Below, piece by piece: positions 1 through 8,373 of a DNA stretch of 31,040 nucleotides. Position 1 is the stretch's first letter; every line of letters begins with the position of its first letter. The translations under genes were made by a program, and so were the position numbers. This stretch comes from an uncultured Eubacteriales bacterium (lineage in GTDB: Bacteria; Bacillota; Clostridia; Oscillospirales; Acutalibacteraceae): assembly GCA_949068525.1 (NCBI GenBank), contig CARTIQ010000011.1:1-31040 (forward strand), written 5' to 3'. The notes beneath the pieces were generated by a model. That model had not been told where the DNA came from and ran no database searches. It saw nothing but the letters and a program-made list of their open reading frames with translations.

Positions 1-188
1 TCAGATTTATCAATGTCAAAATTATATTTTTTAGCAACTTTTATAATTGCATCCAGCGTGACGTTTTCTTGCCTATTTTTTTCTAGTGCTAAAAGATCGT
101 GCTTTTCTAAAGTTTTTATTAATTCCTTTTTTGCGCTCTCATTCCCCGCCATGAATTGAAAGAAATCGTTCACCTCGTATTTATTCAC
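1..188 (-). CDS. Nif11-like leader peptide family protein, partial (C-terminus outside window)
   Basis: The minus strand reads 62 codons from a GTG start at 188 to the window edge without a stop. The start is preceded by an AGGGTGAT ribosome site and a good promoter. The visible peptide begins VNKYEVNDFFQFMAGNESAK and ends IIKVAKKYNFDIDKS. This fits the Nif11/nitrile-hydratase-type leader pattern: an F-x-x-F helix, then K-K-E-L, then an alpha-helical stretch ending in a Gf/Nf-D-hydrophobic motif (here YNFDIDK). In the known family such a leader guides modifying enzymes to a C-terminal core peptide, which would lie beyond base 1. The match is by pattern only, and an unrelated small helical protein is possible. 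Confidence 0.6.
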   Translation of the reverse strand, partial: MNKYEVNDFFQFMAGNESAKKELIKTLEKHDLLALEKNRQENVTLDAIIKVAKKYNFDIDKS

Positions 189-222
189 ACAAATCACCCT
201 GAAACCAAAAATATTTACACAT

Positions 223-251
223 ATTATACCATAATAGCTGCAAGAATTCAA
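223..251 (-). promoter_or_regulatory. Sigma-A promoter for the Nif11-like gene
   Basis: Read on the minus strand, the -35 is TTGAAT (251-246), the spacer is 17 bases and the -10 is TATAAT (228-223), preceded by a TG extended -10 dinucleotide. Transcription would start roughly 30 bases upstream of the GTG start at 188. Confidence 0.7.
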
Positions 252-280
252 GTATTTTTGTGCAAAAAAGATATTAAAAC

Positions 281-1654
281 TTGTTTTTAAGCTGTTTTTT
301 TGTAACTAAAAAAGCAACCAAAAACCTTCCTATTAATGCAATATCTATTTCAGGCAAAAGAAAATCCACTAAAATTCAGGGAGGAGTAGCCTATTGCACA
401 AGTAATATTCTACAAAAATGCCTATCCTTTGCGGCAAGCTTGTTTATTTTTTTTTGCATGGTACCACAGCAAGCGTTTGGCGAAGAGGTTACCTCCCCAG
501 ACCTAGTTATTTCATCGGCAGAGCAGTTGGTAGAGTTCCAGCGGTCAGTCAATGCTGGCTACGGTTTTAATGGCAAAACGGTTAAGCTAGTGCGTGATAT
601 AGATCTTTCTGACTTTTCTTGGACTCCAATTGGAAATGACACGATGCCATTTAGTGGTACTTTTGCTGGCGCTAACCATACGATTTCTAATTTAACAAGC
701 AGTTTGTTTGGAACTATTAGTGGAGCTACAGTTAAAAATTTAAGCTTAAAAAAGATAGACATAAATGGTAGCGACAGAAATACAGCTGGCATTTGTCAAA
801 TTGCCATTAATGATAGCATTATCACAGGTTGTGTTGTGCGAGAAGGAACAAGAAAAAGTAACGCTTTAAATGGCGGTATTTGTGGGAAAGCCACTTCCTG
901 CAAAATTAGAGACTGTGTAGTTATCGGTTTTCAAATAGATGGACTATATGGTGGAGGTATTTGTGGTTATGGCACTTCATGCCAATTTGCAAACTGCATA
1001 GTTTGTGCAGGAACGATTAATGCAAACACAGTTGGAGGTATTTGTGGTCAGGCTAATTCTTGTAAATTCACAGACTGTGTAGTTAGTAACTCGAGTATTT
1101 ATAGCACTAGTAGTGGTGTAGGATTTCTCAGTGGTATTTGTGCCGAAAACAGTAGAATAACAATAACAAACTGTTACTCTGCTTGTTCTTATGGCGCTGC
1201 AAATGTTTTTGTTGTTGAGAAAGGATATAACGGATATTTTAACAATGAGCTTCCTGGCGCAAACCTCTTTGCAGGTCATCCTTCTGCAGGAGTTGGTCTT
1301 TCTGCAACGGATTATGAGAAAAAGCTTAGGGAATTCTGTGCATCTAACTCCAAGATTGCTAAATGGGAAGAGTATCTATTCCCCAAAATGCCACAGATCG
1401 GAGACTTTGTATCTACCCTGCCAGATGAACTAGCTTATGACGGCAAAGGAAAAATGGTAACAATAAAGCCAAAGGATGGAATAACCGGCATGGGCGAAGT
1501 CACAGTAAAATATTTTAAAGTTGATCCATACGGAAATGAAATTCAGTTAACAACACCGCAACTGCCTACAGATGCTGGCGAATATGCAGTTAAGTTTGAT
1601 GTCGCACCTGGAATTGAATATTATGCAGCAACCGATCTCCCTGCAATGTTATAA
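281..1654 (+). CDS. GLUG-repeat surface/secreted protein with C-terminal MBG-like domain; start region probably frameshifted
   Basis: The open frame encodes up to 457 residues. A hydrophobic signal-peptide core (LSFAASLFIFFCMVPQQAFG) precedes four to five imperfect repeats of about 25-30 residues of the form GGICGxxxSCxxxxCVV. This is the GLUG-type beta-helix pattern of Firmicute surface proteins. The last 80 residues (AYDGKGKMVTIKPKDGITGMGE) resemble the MBG/YDG Ig-like domains of such proteins and stop abruptly after YYAATDLP. The TTG at 281 has no ribosome site. The only good one (AGGGAGGAG, 378-386) leads to a TTG at 394 in another frame that stops after three codons. Skipping base 403 would join that start to the signal peptide. 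Many Cys residues occur in the repeats. There is no LPXTG anchor and no C-terminal membrane segment. Function is unknown, probably cell-surface contact. Confidence 0.7.
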   Translation: MFLSCFFVTKKATKNLPINAISISGKRKSTKIQGGVAYCTSNILQKCLSFAASLFIFFCMVPQQAFGEEVTSPDLVISSAEQLVEFQRSVNAGYGFNGKTVKLVRDIDLSDFSWTPIGNDTMPFSGTFAGANHTISNLTSSLFGTISGATVKNLSLKKIDINGSDRNTAGICQIAINDSIITGCVVREGTRKSNALNGGICGKATSCKIRDCVVIGFQIDGLYGGGICGYGTSCQFANCIVCAGTINANTVGGICGQANSCKFTDCVVSNSSIYSTSSGVGFLSGICAENSRITITNCYSACSYGAANVFVVEKGYNGYFNNELPGANLFAGHPSAGVGLSATDYEKKLREFCASNSKIAKWEEYLFPKMPQIGDFVSTLPDELAYDGKGKMVTIKPKDGITGMGEVTVKYFKVDPYGNEIQLTTPQLPTDAGEYAVKFDVAPGIEYYAATDLPAML

Positions 1655-1964
1655 TGTATCTTCGTTATTCTAAATAAAAAACATAACCCCGATATCTCTA
1701 TATAGATATCGGGGATTTTATGTCTATAAAACAAGTTTTCTCGGACGGAAACAAAAAATTTAGTGTTTAAATTTGCAAAAATCGCACAAAAGCAAAGAAC
1801 AAATAGCCCACAATATTTGCGCGCTAAATGTGTTAAAAAAATATTTAAATTATGTTATAATATTTATAATAAAAGGCGCTATACAGAAGCTTAAGATTAT
1901 CTAAGAGACCATGTTTAAACACAATAACAATAAAACAGGGCTATTTTTAGAAAAAGGAGGCAGC
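1655..1964. other. Intergenic region with terminator and hemW promoter
   Basis: The stretch holds the terminator at 1682-1722 and, near its right end, a TATAAT -10 (1856-1861) with an extended TG at 1853-1854 and a weak -35 (TTAAAA, 1833-1838, 17-base spacing). A transcript from there has a leader of about 95 bases before the hemW start. I see no riboswitch-like fold and no other gene in it. Confidence 0.55.
1682..1722 (+). terminator. Intrinsic terminator after the GLUG-repeat gene
   Basis: CCCCGATATCT (1687-1697) pairs perfectly with AGATATCGGGG (1704-1714) around a 6-base loop, followed by ATTTTATG. The flanking CATAA and TTATG can extend the stem. Confidence 0.85.
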
Positions 1965-3071
1965 ATGGCAACAACAGCTGGATTATACATACATATCCCT
2001 TTTTGTGCGGCAAAATGTCCATATTGCGACTTTTACTCGCTTTCAGCTGATGATACTAGTATTCACGAGTACACTAATATAGTTTGCAAAACTCTTCTCA
2101 ACTATAGCAAGAAGCTAAACTTACGCTTTGACACACTTTATTTTGGAGGTGGAACTCCGAGCCTATTAGGAAATGAAAATTTAGCAAAAATCTTAGAAAC
2201 AGTCCGAGAAAATTTCGATTTTTCGGAAAAAGAAATAACATTAGAAATGAACCCAACAACGCTACCAGATCTAGATTTAGAAAAACTACGAAAAGACGGT
2301 ATAAATAGACTCTCAATCGGAGTGCAGTCCGCAGTTAAGAGTGAGTTGAAGGTATTAGGTCGGCGACACAGCGTAAAAGATGTAGAACATACAATAAAAA
2401 AAGCTCAGAATGCTGGGTTTAAAAATATTTCGCTAGATTTAATGCTAGCAATTCCGGAGCAAACAGTGATGTCATTAAAGGAAACTATAGCCTTTTGTGC
2501 GGAGCAGAACGTGCAGCATATTTCGGCATACATATTAAAAATAGAACAATGTACACCTTTTTACAAAAACAAAGAAAACTTGCAACTCAAAACAGAAGAT
2601 GAGCAAGCTGATATGTACCTAACCATGGTTTCTGATATGGAACACTATGGTTTTGAACAATATGAGATTTCGAATTTTGCAAAAAAAAATTATGCAAGCA
2701 AGCATAATTTAAAATATTGGAATTCGCAGGAGTACCTAGGAATTGGTCCATCCGCGCATTCTTTTATTAATGGTGAACGATTTTTTTATCCACGTTCATT
2801 GCAAGACTTTTTGGCCGGCAAAATAGGACCAATTAAAGACAGTAATGGCGGAACAATAGAAGAATACACAATGCTTAAACTTCGGCTCTGCGATGGGATA
2901 AGCAACAACGATTTTAAAAGAAGATTTGGGGTTGATGTTCCGCAAAGCTATTTTAGAAAAGCGAAAATTTTTCAAAACTATGGCCTAACAGCCGTGGACA
3001 GAGAAAGTATTCGCCTCACGCCAAAGGGATTTCTACTTTCGAACAAACTAATCTCTGAGATTATATTTTAA
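1965..3071 (+). CDS. hemW: Radical SAM heme chaperone HemW (HemN-like)
   Basis: The protein has 368 residues. The radical SAM cluster motif C-x3-C-x2-C is at Cys14, Cys18 and Cys21 (HIPFCAAKCPYCDF), followed by the SAM-binding FGGGTPS element and the HemN-type C-terminal domain. HemW proteins of about 370-390 residues bind heme and deliver it to respiratory proteins. True coproporphyrinogen dehydrogenase HemN is longer and has an N-terminal extension absent here. I start at the ATG at 1965 because AAGGAGG (1954-1960) lies four bases upstream. An in-frame ATG at 1911 would add 18 low-complexity residues without a ribosome site. Database entries often call this family oxygen-independent coproporphyrinogen III oxidase. 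Confidence 0.93.
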   Translation: MATTAGLYIHIPFCAAKCPYCDFYSLSADDTSIHEYTNIVCKTLLNYSKKLNLRFDTLYFGGGTPSLLGNENLAKILETVRENFDFSEKEITLEMNPTTLPDLDLEKLRKDGINRLSIGVQSAVKSELKVLGRRHSVKDVEHTIKKAQNAGFKNISLDLMLAIPEQTVMSLKETIAFCAEQNVQHISAYILKIEQCTPFYKNKENLQLKTEDEQADMYLTMVSDMEHYGFEQYEISNFAKKNYASKHNLKYWNSQEYLGIGPSAHSFINGERFFYPRSLQDFLAGKIGPIKDSNGGTIEEYTMLKLRLCDGISNNDFKRRFGVDVPQSYFRKAKIFQNYGLTAVDRESIRLTPKGFLLSNKLISEIIF

Positions 3072-3093
3072 TGTCATCGTATATATCTGACTA

Positions 3094-3576
3094 TTATTTG
3101 TGATATTTGCTGCCATGCACAATACCAAACGCACGGTAAATCTGCTCGCACAACATAACCCGCGTCAATTGATGCGGAAATGTCATTGAAGACATTGAAA
3201 AAAGAAAATCAGCGCGATCTTTAACGCTTTGAGCAAGACCAAAAGAGCTGCCAATTATAAACGCAATTTCGCCGGTTTGATTGGCAAAGATTTTTTCAAG
3301 GTGTCTGGCAAACAAGGGGGAAGAAAGTGATTTTCCCTCAATACACATTGCAATTACATATGATTTATTCATGATTTTTGAAAGAATTTTTTCGCCTTCA
3401 CGCTTCAAACATTGAGCAATTTCAGCGCCGGATGGATTACTTTTAATTTTGCATTCATCAACTTCAACAAGCTCAAAACTACAAAAGGCCCCGAGCCGTT
3501 TTTTATATTCGTTAAAGGCAGCCTGCCAAAACTTCTCTTTCAGCTGACCAACGCAAATCAACCAAATTTTCACCAT
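3094..3576 (-). CDS. rlmH: 23S rRNA (pseudouridine1915-N3)-methyltransferase RlmH
   Basis: The 160-residue SPOUT-fold methyltransferase has the family size and ends. It starts MVKIWLICVGQLKEKFWQ, carries the SAM-binding knot segment FIIGSSFGLAQSVKDRAD, then LTRVMLCEQIYRAF, and ends in SKYHK, the usual RlmH C-terminus. It methylates N3 of pseudouridine 1915 in helix 69 of 23S rRNA on assembled 70S ribosomes. Its stop is close to, and convergent with, hemW. walJ lies 18 bases upstream on the same strand, so the two are probably co-transcribed, a pairing common in Firmicutes. Confidence 0.95.
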   Translation of the reverse strand: MVKIWLICVGQLKEKFWQAAFNEYKKRLGAFCSFELVEVDECKIKSNPSGAEIAQCLKREGEKILSKIMNKSYVIAMCIEGKSLSSPLFARHLEKIFANQTGEIAFIIGSSFGLAQSVKDRADFLFSMSSMTFPHQLTRVMLCEQIYRAFGIVHGSKYHK

Positions 3577-3594
3577 TAAAATTTTCGTCTCCGC

Positions 3595-4389
3595 TTAAAA
3601 ATTAACATTCAAAACGCCCATGTTCTGTGGGGGTGCAACCAAAATCTGAAAGTCGCGACCGTTAACCATCTTATGGTAAGAAAGCTGACACACCGAGGTT
3701 TCATAAGCAAGCTCCGGTAGGTTGTTTTCCTGACTCAGATGCGCCAAAATAAACTTGCAGGTTCCGCTTTTCACAAAGCTAGGCAGCTCACGGGCACAAT
3801 CATCGTTAGAAAGATGCCCAATTTCAGATAAAATCCGGCGCTTCAAATAATAGGGATAAACGCCATTTTGCAGCATGCGCACATCGTGGTTAGATTCAAG
3901 TAAAACAACGTCAGAGCCTGAAATAGCCGCGCGGATAGAGTCCGTAACACACCCTATATCCGTAGCAACCACAGCGCGCCGATAGTCAACAGTGTCAACA
4001 ATATAACCCACGCTTTGGCTACTGTCATGAGGTGTCTCAAACATCTTTATGTGCATCCCACAAAATTCCAGACCTTCAAATCCAATTGCCGCAGCAGAAA
4101 AGCTGCTAGTTAAAACTCCCTTTTGCTCAAGTGCCCTAATAGTGCCCCCAGAAGCAAATACATTAAGTTTATATCTAGAGGCAAAAATCCGTAGTCCCTG
4201 GATGTGATCCGAGTGCTCATGCGTAACAAAAATCGCCTTAATCGAGCTAATGCTAATATTATTTGCATCCAGAGCTTTCTCAATTTGCTTAGCGCTCCTA
4301 CCAACGTCAACTAGGATGCCGACATGCTCGTCTCCAATATATGTAGAATTCCCCTTGCTAGAGCTAAATAAAGGGCAAATGCGTGCCAA
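3595..4389 (-). CDS. walJ: Metallo-beta-lactamase fold exonuclease WalJ/YycJ
   Basis: The 264-residue protein has the metal-binding motif THEHSDH (His57, His59, Asp61, His62) and later metal ligands in FETPHDSSQSVGY and LLESNHD. The whole pattern (FSSSKGNSTYIG at the N-terminus, LAHLSQENN near the C-terminus) matches YycJ/WalJ, a 5'-3' DNA exonuclease-like MBL protein linked in Firmicutes to the WalRK locus and mismatch repair. The start is TTG at 4389, with GGAGGT six bases upstream. It is not next to walRK here but sits between murA and rlmH. Confidence 0.9.
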   Translation of the reverse strand: MARICPLFSSSKGNSTYIGDEHVGILVDVGRSAKQIEKALDANNISISSIKAIFVTHEHSDHIQGLRIFASRYKLNVFASGGTIRALEQKGVLTSSFSAAAIGFEGLEFCGMHIKMFETPHDSSQSVGYIVDTVDYRRAVVATDIGCVTDSIRAAISGSDVVLLESNHDVRMLQNGVYPYYLKRRILSEIGHLSNDDCARELPSFVKSGTCKFILAHLSQENNLPELAYETSVCQLSYHKMVNGRDFQILVAPPQNMGVLNVNF

Positions 4390-4455
4390 AAAGATACCTC
4401 CGTCTTTGAATACTGAATTTTAAAATAAATAAAAAACGATAAAAACCTCTTAATT

Positions 4456-5748
4456 TTAAGATATTATAGAGCTTAAAATGGGCTCTTCCTCTGGTTCGTA
4501 GACCTTCTTGATGTCTGCCCCAAGTCCTGTGAGCTTTTCGACGATATTCTCATAGCCCCGTTCAATATGGTTAATGTCCTCAATAATAGTAGTGCCGCAA
4601 GCCGCAAGCCCAGCAATAATCATAGCAGCCCCTGCGCGCAAATCCATCGCCCGAACGCTAGTCCCAACAAGCTCCGAGACACCCTCAATAACAGCGATCT
4701 TGCCATCAACAGAAATCTTACTTCCAAACCGGTTCAGTTCGTCGGTGTAGCGGAACCGATTATCCCAAACGTTCTCGTTAACAATGCTCGTTCCGTTAGC
4801 CATAGAAAGCAAAGCTGTAATCTGTGGCTGCATGTCGGTAGGGAAGCCAGGGTGTGGCATAGTCTTAACATTGCATTTATTAAAGGATCCACAGGAACAA
4901 ACGCGAACAGAGTCATCAAACTCCTGCACATCAACGCCGATTTCCTGAAGTTTAGCGGTAATGGCCTCCAAATGCTTAGGGATAACGTTTTTAACAATAA
5001 CGTTGCCACCAGTTGCAGCAGCGGCAACCATGTAAGTTCCCGCTTCAATTTGGTCTGGAATGATAGAATACGTGGTACCATTCAAGTGCTTTACACCCTT
5101 AATTTTGATAGAATCCGTACCAGTGCCGCTTATTTCAGCGCCCATAGAGTTTAAAAAGTTTGCCAAGTCAACAATATGAGGTTCCTTCGCAGCATTTTCA
5201 ATAATAGTAGTGCCTTCGGCCTTAACGGCAGCCAAAATTATATTAATAGTTGCTCCAACCGACACAACATCCATGTAAACAGTATCGCCAACCAGCCTCT
5301 CGGCAGTGACATTCACAAGTCCGCTCTCAACCGAATTAGCAGCTCCCAAAGCAGAAAAACCCTTCAAATGCTGGTCAATAGGCCGAACGCCAAAATCGCA
5401 TCCGCCGGGCAAAGCAACCGAAGCCTTATGGAACCGGCCAAGCAAAGCGCCTAAAAGATAGCATGAAGCGCGCATATTGCGGACAAAATTAAAAGAAGCA
5501 ACATGAGAGTGCACATTGCGAGCGTCAATTTCGAAAGTAGATTTATTTATCATTTTAACAGAAGCGCCCATCTGCTCCAAAATATGCGCCATCAAAGTTA
5601 CATCGTTTATGTTAGGAACATTCTCAATGCGGCAGATGCCGTCGGATAAAATAACAGCAGGAATTATAGCAACAGCGGCATTTTTGGCGCCACTGATTTT
5701 AACTTCACCATTTAACGGAACTTGGCCATTTATAAAAAATTTTTCCAA
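4456..5748 (-). CDS. murA: UDP-N-acetylglucosamine 1-carboxyvinyltransferase MurA
   Basis: The 430-residue protein catalyses the first committed step of peptidoglycan synthesis, moving enolpyruvate from PEP to UDP-GlcNAc. The substrate-binding Lys22-Asn23 (SGAKNA) and the active-site Cys117 in ALPGGCDFGVRPIDQHL are intact. A Cys here predicts sensitivity to fosfomycin, unlike Asp-type enzymes. The length is normal. The start is TTG at 5748, matching the family N-terminus MEKF-I-G. The ribosome site GGAGG (5762-5758) also sits ahead of an out-of-frame ATG at 5753. The last residues (EPEEEPILSSIIS) are a short acidic tail beyond the usual end. Confidence 0.96.
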   Translation of the reverse strand: MEKFFINGQVPLNGEVKISGAKNAAVAIIPAVILSDGICRIENVPNINDVTLMAHILEQMGASVKMINKSTFEIDARNVHSHVASFNFVRNMRASCYLLGALLGRFHKASVALPGGCDFGVRPIDQHLKGFSALGAANSVESGLVNVTAERLVGDTVYMDVVSVGATINIILAAVKAEGTTIIENAAKEPHIVDLANFLNSMGAEISGTGTDSIKIKGVKHLNGTTYSIIPDQIEAGTYMVAAAATGGNVIVKNVIPKHLEAITAKLQEIGVDVQEFDDSVRVCSCGSFNKCNVKTMPHPGFPTDMQPQITALLSMANGTSIVNENVWDNRFRYTDELNRFGSKISVDGKIAVIEGVSELVGTSVRAMDLRAGAAMIIAGLAACGTTIIEDINHIERGYENIVEKLTGLGADIKKVYEPEEEPILSSIIS

Positions 5749-5788
5749 CTCATGGTACCTCCAACAATTTTTTTATAATAAACATAAA

Positions 5789-5816
5789 ATTATCTAAAAA
5801 TCGGATAAACTGCCAA
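5789..5816 (-). promoter_or_regulatory. Likely promoter of murA
   Basis: On the minus strand TTGGCA (5816-5811) is followed after 16 bases by GATAAT (5794-5789), about 40 bases before the murA start. The spacing is acceptable and the -10 has one departure from consensus. The rest of the 222-base gap to comM is very AT-rich and contains a short tandem repeat (TAAGCTAAAAATA twice near 5912-5937). Confidence 0.45.
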
Positions 5817-5970
5817 TAAATTACTTATTATTTCTCATTTTTAATGGTAATACAATATTTATAAAAAGTCAATAAAAAAGCCAAAAAACTTTCATAAATT
5901 AAGAAAAAATTTAAGCTAAAAATATAAGCTAAAAATAAAATCTGCCCTGCATAAATGCAAGCATTTGCAC

Positions 5971-7497
5971 TTATCGAGACCAATATTTTCTATCTAGGCT
6001 GCGATATTGAATGGCTTCTGCAATATGCGAGGACTTTATTTCTTCCGAGAAACCTAGGTCAGCGATAGTCCGAGCCACCTTCAATATGCGAGAATACGCC
6101 CTTGCAGATAATCCTATGTTGTCAAAAGCCTTCTTTAATAGATTCTCTGCATTTTGGGATAAAATACATGATTTATGAAGAAAATCGGGGGTAATTTTTG
6201 CATTTGATGAAATGTTGAGCCCCTTAAAGCGCTCCAGCTGGAGTTTTCTAGCAGCGTTAACTCGATTTTTAATTTTTGATGAGGTTTCAGAATCTTTTTT
6301 CGAAGCCAAGTCGGAGTATTCAATGGGAGGAACCTCAACGTGAATATCGATACGGTCAAGGAGCGGGCCAGAAACTTTGGACAAATATTTAGAAACGATC
6401 TTAGTTGAACATATGCAGTTTTTACTAGGGTGGCCGTAATATCCACAAGGGCAAGGGTTCATAGCAGCAATAAGCATAACAGAGCAAGGGTATGTAACCG
6501 TCCCGTTCACGCGGGAGATGGTAACCTCGCCATCTTCAATGGGTTGCCGAAGAATTTCCATAGCGTTTCTAGAGAATTCTGGTAGTTCGTCCAAAAACAA
6601 AACGCCGTTGTGTGCCAAAGAAATTTCGCCCGGCCGAGGCATAGCGCCACCACCAGAAAGTCCAATAGCAGAGATGGTGTGATGAGGCGCGCGAAAAGGA
6701 CGCGCAGTGATTAGCGGAATTTGACTATCAACAAGCCCAGCAACAGAATAAATTTTTGTACTCTCAATGGATTCCTCCATAGTCATATCGGGCAGGATGG
6801 TGGTAATCCGCTTAGCTAGCATGCTTTTGCCTGCTCCAGGCGACCCGATGAGAATAATGTTATGTCCGCCAGCAGCCGCAATTTCTAATGCGCGCTTAGC
6901 TTCGTATTGAGCTTTTACTTGAGAGAAATCAAGTAAACTGTGGTTGATTGGGCTAATATTTAATCTAGCCGTGGCGGGAAGGATTTCCTTCTTGTCGGTA
7001 AGGTGCATATACAAGTCGTTTATGTTGTTCACAGGGTAAACATTCAGGCCCGCTACTAATGCACCCTCGCAGGCGTTGACTGCCGGAACAAAAAGTTCGC
7101 TAATGCCCAAGGATTTTGCCGTTAGCGCCATCGGCAATATGCCTTTTACAGGGCACAGATCGCCGCTGAGTGACAATTCTCCTAAAAATGCAGCCTTCTC
7201 AAGACGAGCATCAAGCTGGCCTGAGGCGACGAGCAATGCGACCAAGATTGGCAGGTCGTAAATTGAGCCTTCTTTTTTTACGTCTGCAGGCGCAAGATTT
7301 ATGGTGATTTTACTTGTAGGAAAGTCGAATCCGCAGTTTTTAAGGGCAGATTTGACTCGATTTCTAGACTCTTTTACTGAAGCATCGGGTAAACCTACAA
7401 CGTCAAAAGAAGGTAGCCCGCTAGACAAATCGGATTCTATTGCTACTAAAAATGCATCTAATCCTATAATACCGAGGCTATTGACCTTTGCAACCAT
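5971..7497 (-). CDS. comM: YifB/ComM family Mg-chelatase-like AAA+ ATPase
   Basis: The 508-residue protein begins with the ComM N-terminal domain (GLPSFDVVGLPDASVKESRNRV). The AAA+ core has Walker A GSPGAGKS (residues 218-225), Walker B-like LFLDELPEF and the arginine-finger region. A Cys-rich insertion CPCGYYGHPSKNCICS lies after IAAMNP, and the C-terminal domain ends in IAEAIQYRSLDR. In Gram-negatives ComM is a branch-migration helicase for integrating transforming DNA. The role in Clostridia is less certain. An AGGAGGGATGA site precedes the ATG. The gene is divergent from the ECF transporter gene and has its own promoter. Confidence 0.93.
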   Translation of the reverse strand: MVAKVNSLGIIGLDAFLVAIESDLSSGLPSFDVVGLPDASVKESRNRVKSALKNCGFDFPTSKITINLAPADVKKEGSIYDLPILVALLVASGQLDARLEKAAFLGELSLSGDLCPVKGILPMALTAKSLGISELFVPAVNACEGALVAGLNVYPVNNINDLYMHLTDKKEILPATARLNISPINHSLLDFSQVKAQYEAKRALEIAAAGGHNIILIGSPGAGKSMLAKRITTILPDMTMEESIESTKIYSVAGLVDSQIPLITARPFRAPHHTISAIGLSGGGAMPRPGEISLAHNGVLFLDELPEFSRNAMEILRQPIEDGEVTISRVNGTVTYPCSVMLIAAMNPCPCGYYGHPSKNCICSTKIVSKYLSKVSGPLLDRIDIHVEVPPIEYSDLASKKDSETSSKIKNRVNAARKLQLERFKGLNISSNAKITPDFLHKSCILSQNAENLLKKAFDNIGLSARAYSRILKVARTIADLGFSEEIKSSHIAEAIQYRSLDRKYWSR

Positions 7498-7568
7498 CTT
7501 AAATCATCCCTCCTTCTTTTATTTTTAAATGCGAAATATATAAAATTAAAAACACATCAGATTGACAT

Positions 7569-7597
7569 ATTATACAATACTTACTAAAATTTTTCAA
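7569..7597 (-). promoter_or_regulatory. Sigma-A promoter of comM
   Basis: On the minus strand TTGAAA (7597-7592), a 17-base spacer and TATAAT (7574-7569) stand about 70 bases upstream of the comM start. Confidence 0.75.
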
Positions 7598-7613
7598 GAG
7601 TAAAAAAATAAAT

Positions 7614-7642
7614 TTGACATTGTGGTGGTTTAAGAGTAAAAT
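7614..7642 (+). promoter_or_regulatory. Sigma-A promoter of the ECF S-component gene
   Basis: TTGACA (7614-7619) and TAAAAT (7637-7642) are separated by 17 bases. Transcription would begin near 7649, leaving a leader of only 10-30 bases, too short for an FMN riboswitch. Confidence 0.75.
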
Positions 7643-7676
7643 TTAAGTATTTTGGGGCTTGGGAGTGAAGATATTT

Positions 7677-8300
7677 TTGCAGACGAAGCAGACGACACGG
7701 CTTGCAAACTTAGTTCAGATCTCTATTTTTTCTGCAATTGCTGTGGTTTTAACTTTTTGGGAAATACCTATGTGGCTGTTTGGACCAGGATTCTACAAGC
7801 TTGGGCTTAGCGACGCCATAGTACTGATAAGTGGCTTTTCTTTGGGTCCATTGGCTGGGGTGTTAACGGAATTCTTAAAGGTGACACTGCGGCTCTTGCT
7901 TAGGGGAACTTCCACGTTTGGGCTCGGAGAGTTTGCAAACCTAGTGGCAGGGATAGCACTTGTATTGCCGAGCGCAGCGTTTTATAAAGGTCACCGGACG
8001 TTTAAAGGCGCCGTTGTTGCGATGCTATTGGGAATAGCCTCTTTGACCGTTATGTCTGGGGTTCTTAATTATTTTGTGCTGTTGCCTTTGGATGCAGCTT
8101 TATTTTCAGTCTCAGAAAGTACTATAGTCTCCTGGGGCAATGCGGTTAACCAGTTGATTACAAATAAATTTATGTTTGTTTTGCTGTTAGTTTGTCCATT
8201 TAACTTACTAAAAGGCTCGCTAGTATGCTGTTTTACCCTGATATTCTATAAAAAATTGTCCGCCATCATAAACGACTTTTCCTCTAAAATTGTAAAATAA
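7677..8300 (+). CDS. ECF transporter S component, RibU-like
   Basis: A hydrophobic protein of about 207 residues with five to six predicted membrane helices. It carries the pattern of ECF S components close to RibU: WEIPMWLFGPGFYKLGLSDAIVLISGF, then LGPLAGVLTEFLKV, then LGEFANLVAGIALVLPSAAFYK. S components bind a vitamin (riboflavin for RibU) and work with the shared EcfAA'T energising module, which is not in this window. TTG 7677 is chosen because GGGAGTGA (7661-7668) lies eight bases upstream. GTG 7665 and TTG 7659 are alternatives adding 4 or 6 residues. The substrate cannot be settled from sequence. The gene sits just before the metK riboswitch but has its own promoter. Confidence 0.82.
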   Translation: MQTKQTTRLANLVQISIFSAIAVVLTFWEIPMWLFGPGFYKLGLSDAIVLISGFSLGPLAGVLTEFLKVTLRLLLRGTSTFGLGEFANLVAGIALVLPSAAFYKGHRTFKGAVVAMLLGIASLTVMSGVLNYFVLLPLDAALFSVSESTIVSWGNAVNQLITNKFMFVLLLVCPFNLLKGSLVCCFTLIFYKKLSAIINDFSSKIVK

Positions 8301-8313
8301 TGCATTTTGGAGG

Positions 8314-8342
8314 TTTACAAGGGCCAAAATGTGAGGTACAAT
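8314..8342 (+). promoter_or_regulatory. Promoter of the SAM riboswitch-metK transcript
   Basis: TTTACA (8314-8319) and TACAAT (8337-8342) lie 17 bases apart, about 30 bases upstream of the riboswitch aptamer. Confidence 0.65.
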
Positions 8343-8373
8343 AAGTTTAGCCAAATTTAATATTATTTTGTTG

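Noticed and set aside
4567..5797. Several long plus-strand frames opposite murA
   Set aside because: They are shadows of the murA codon pattern; murA is intact with all catalytic residues.
7643..7676. FMN riboswitch ahead of the RibU-like gene
   Set aside because: The promoter leaves a leader of about 30 bases at most, far too short for the aptamer, and no RFN-element motif is present.
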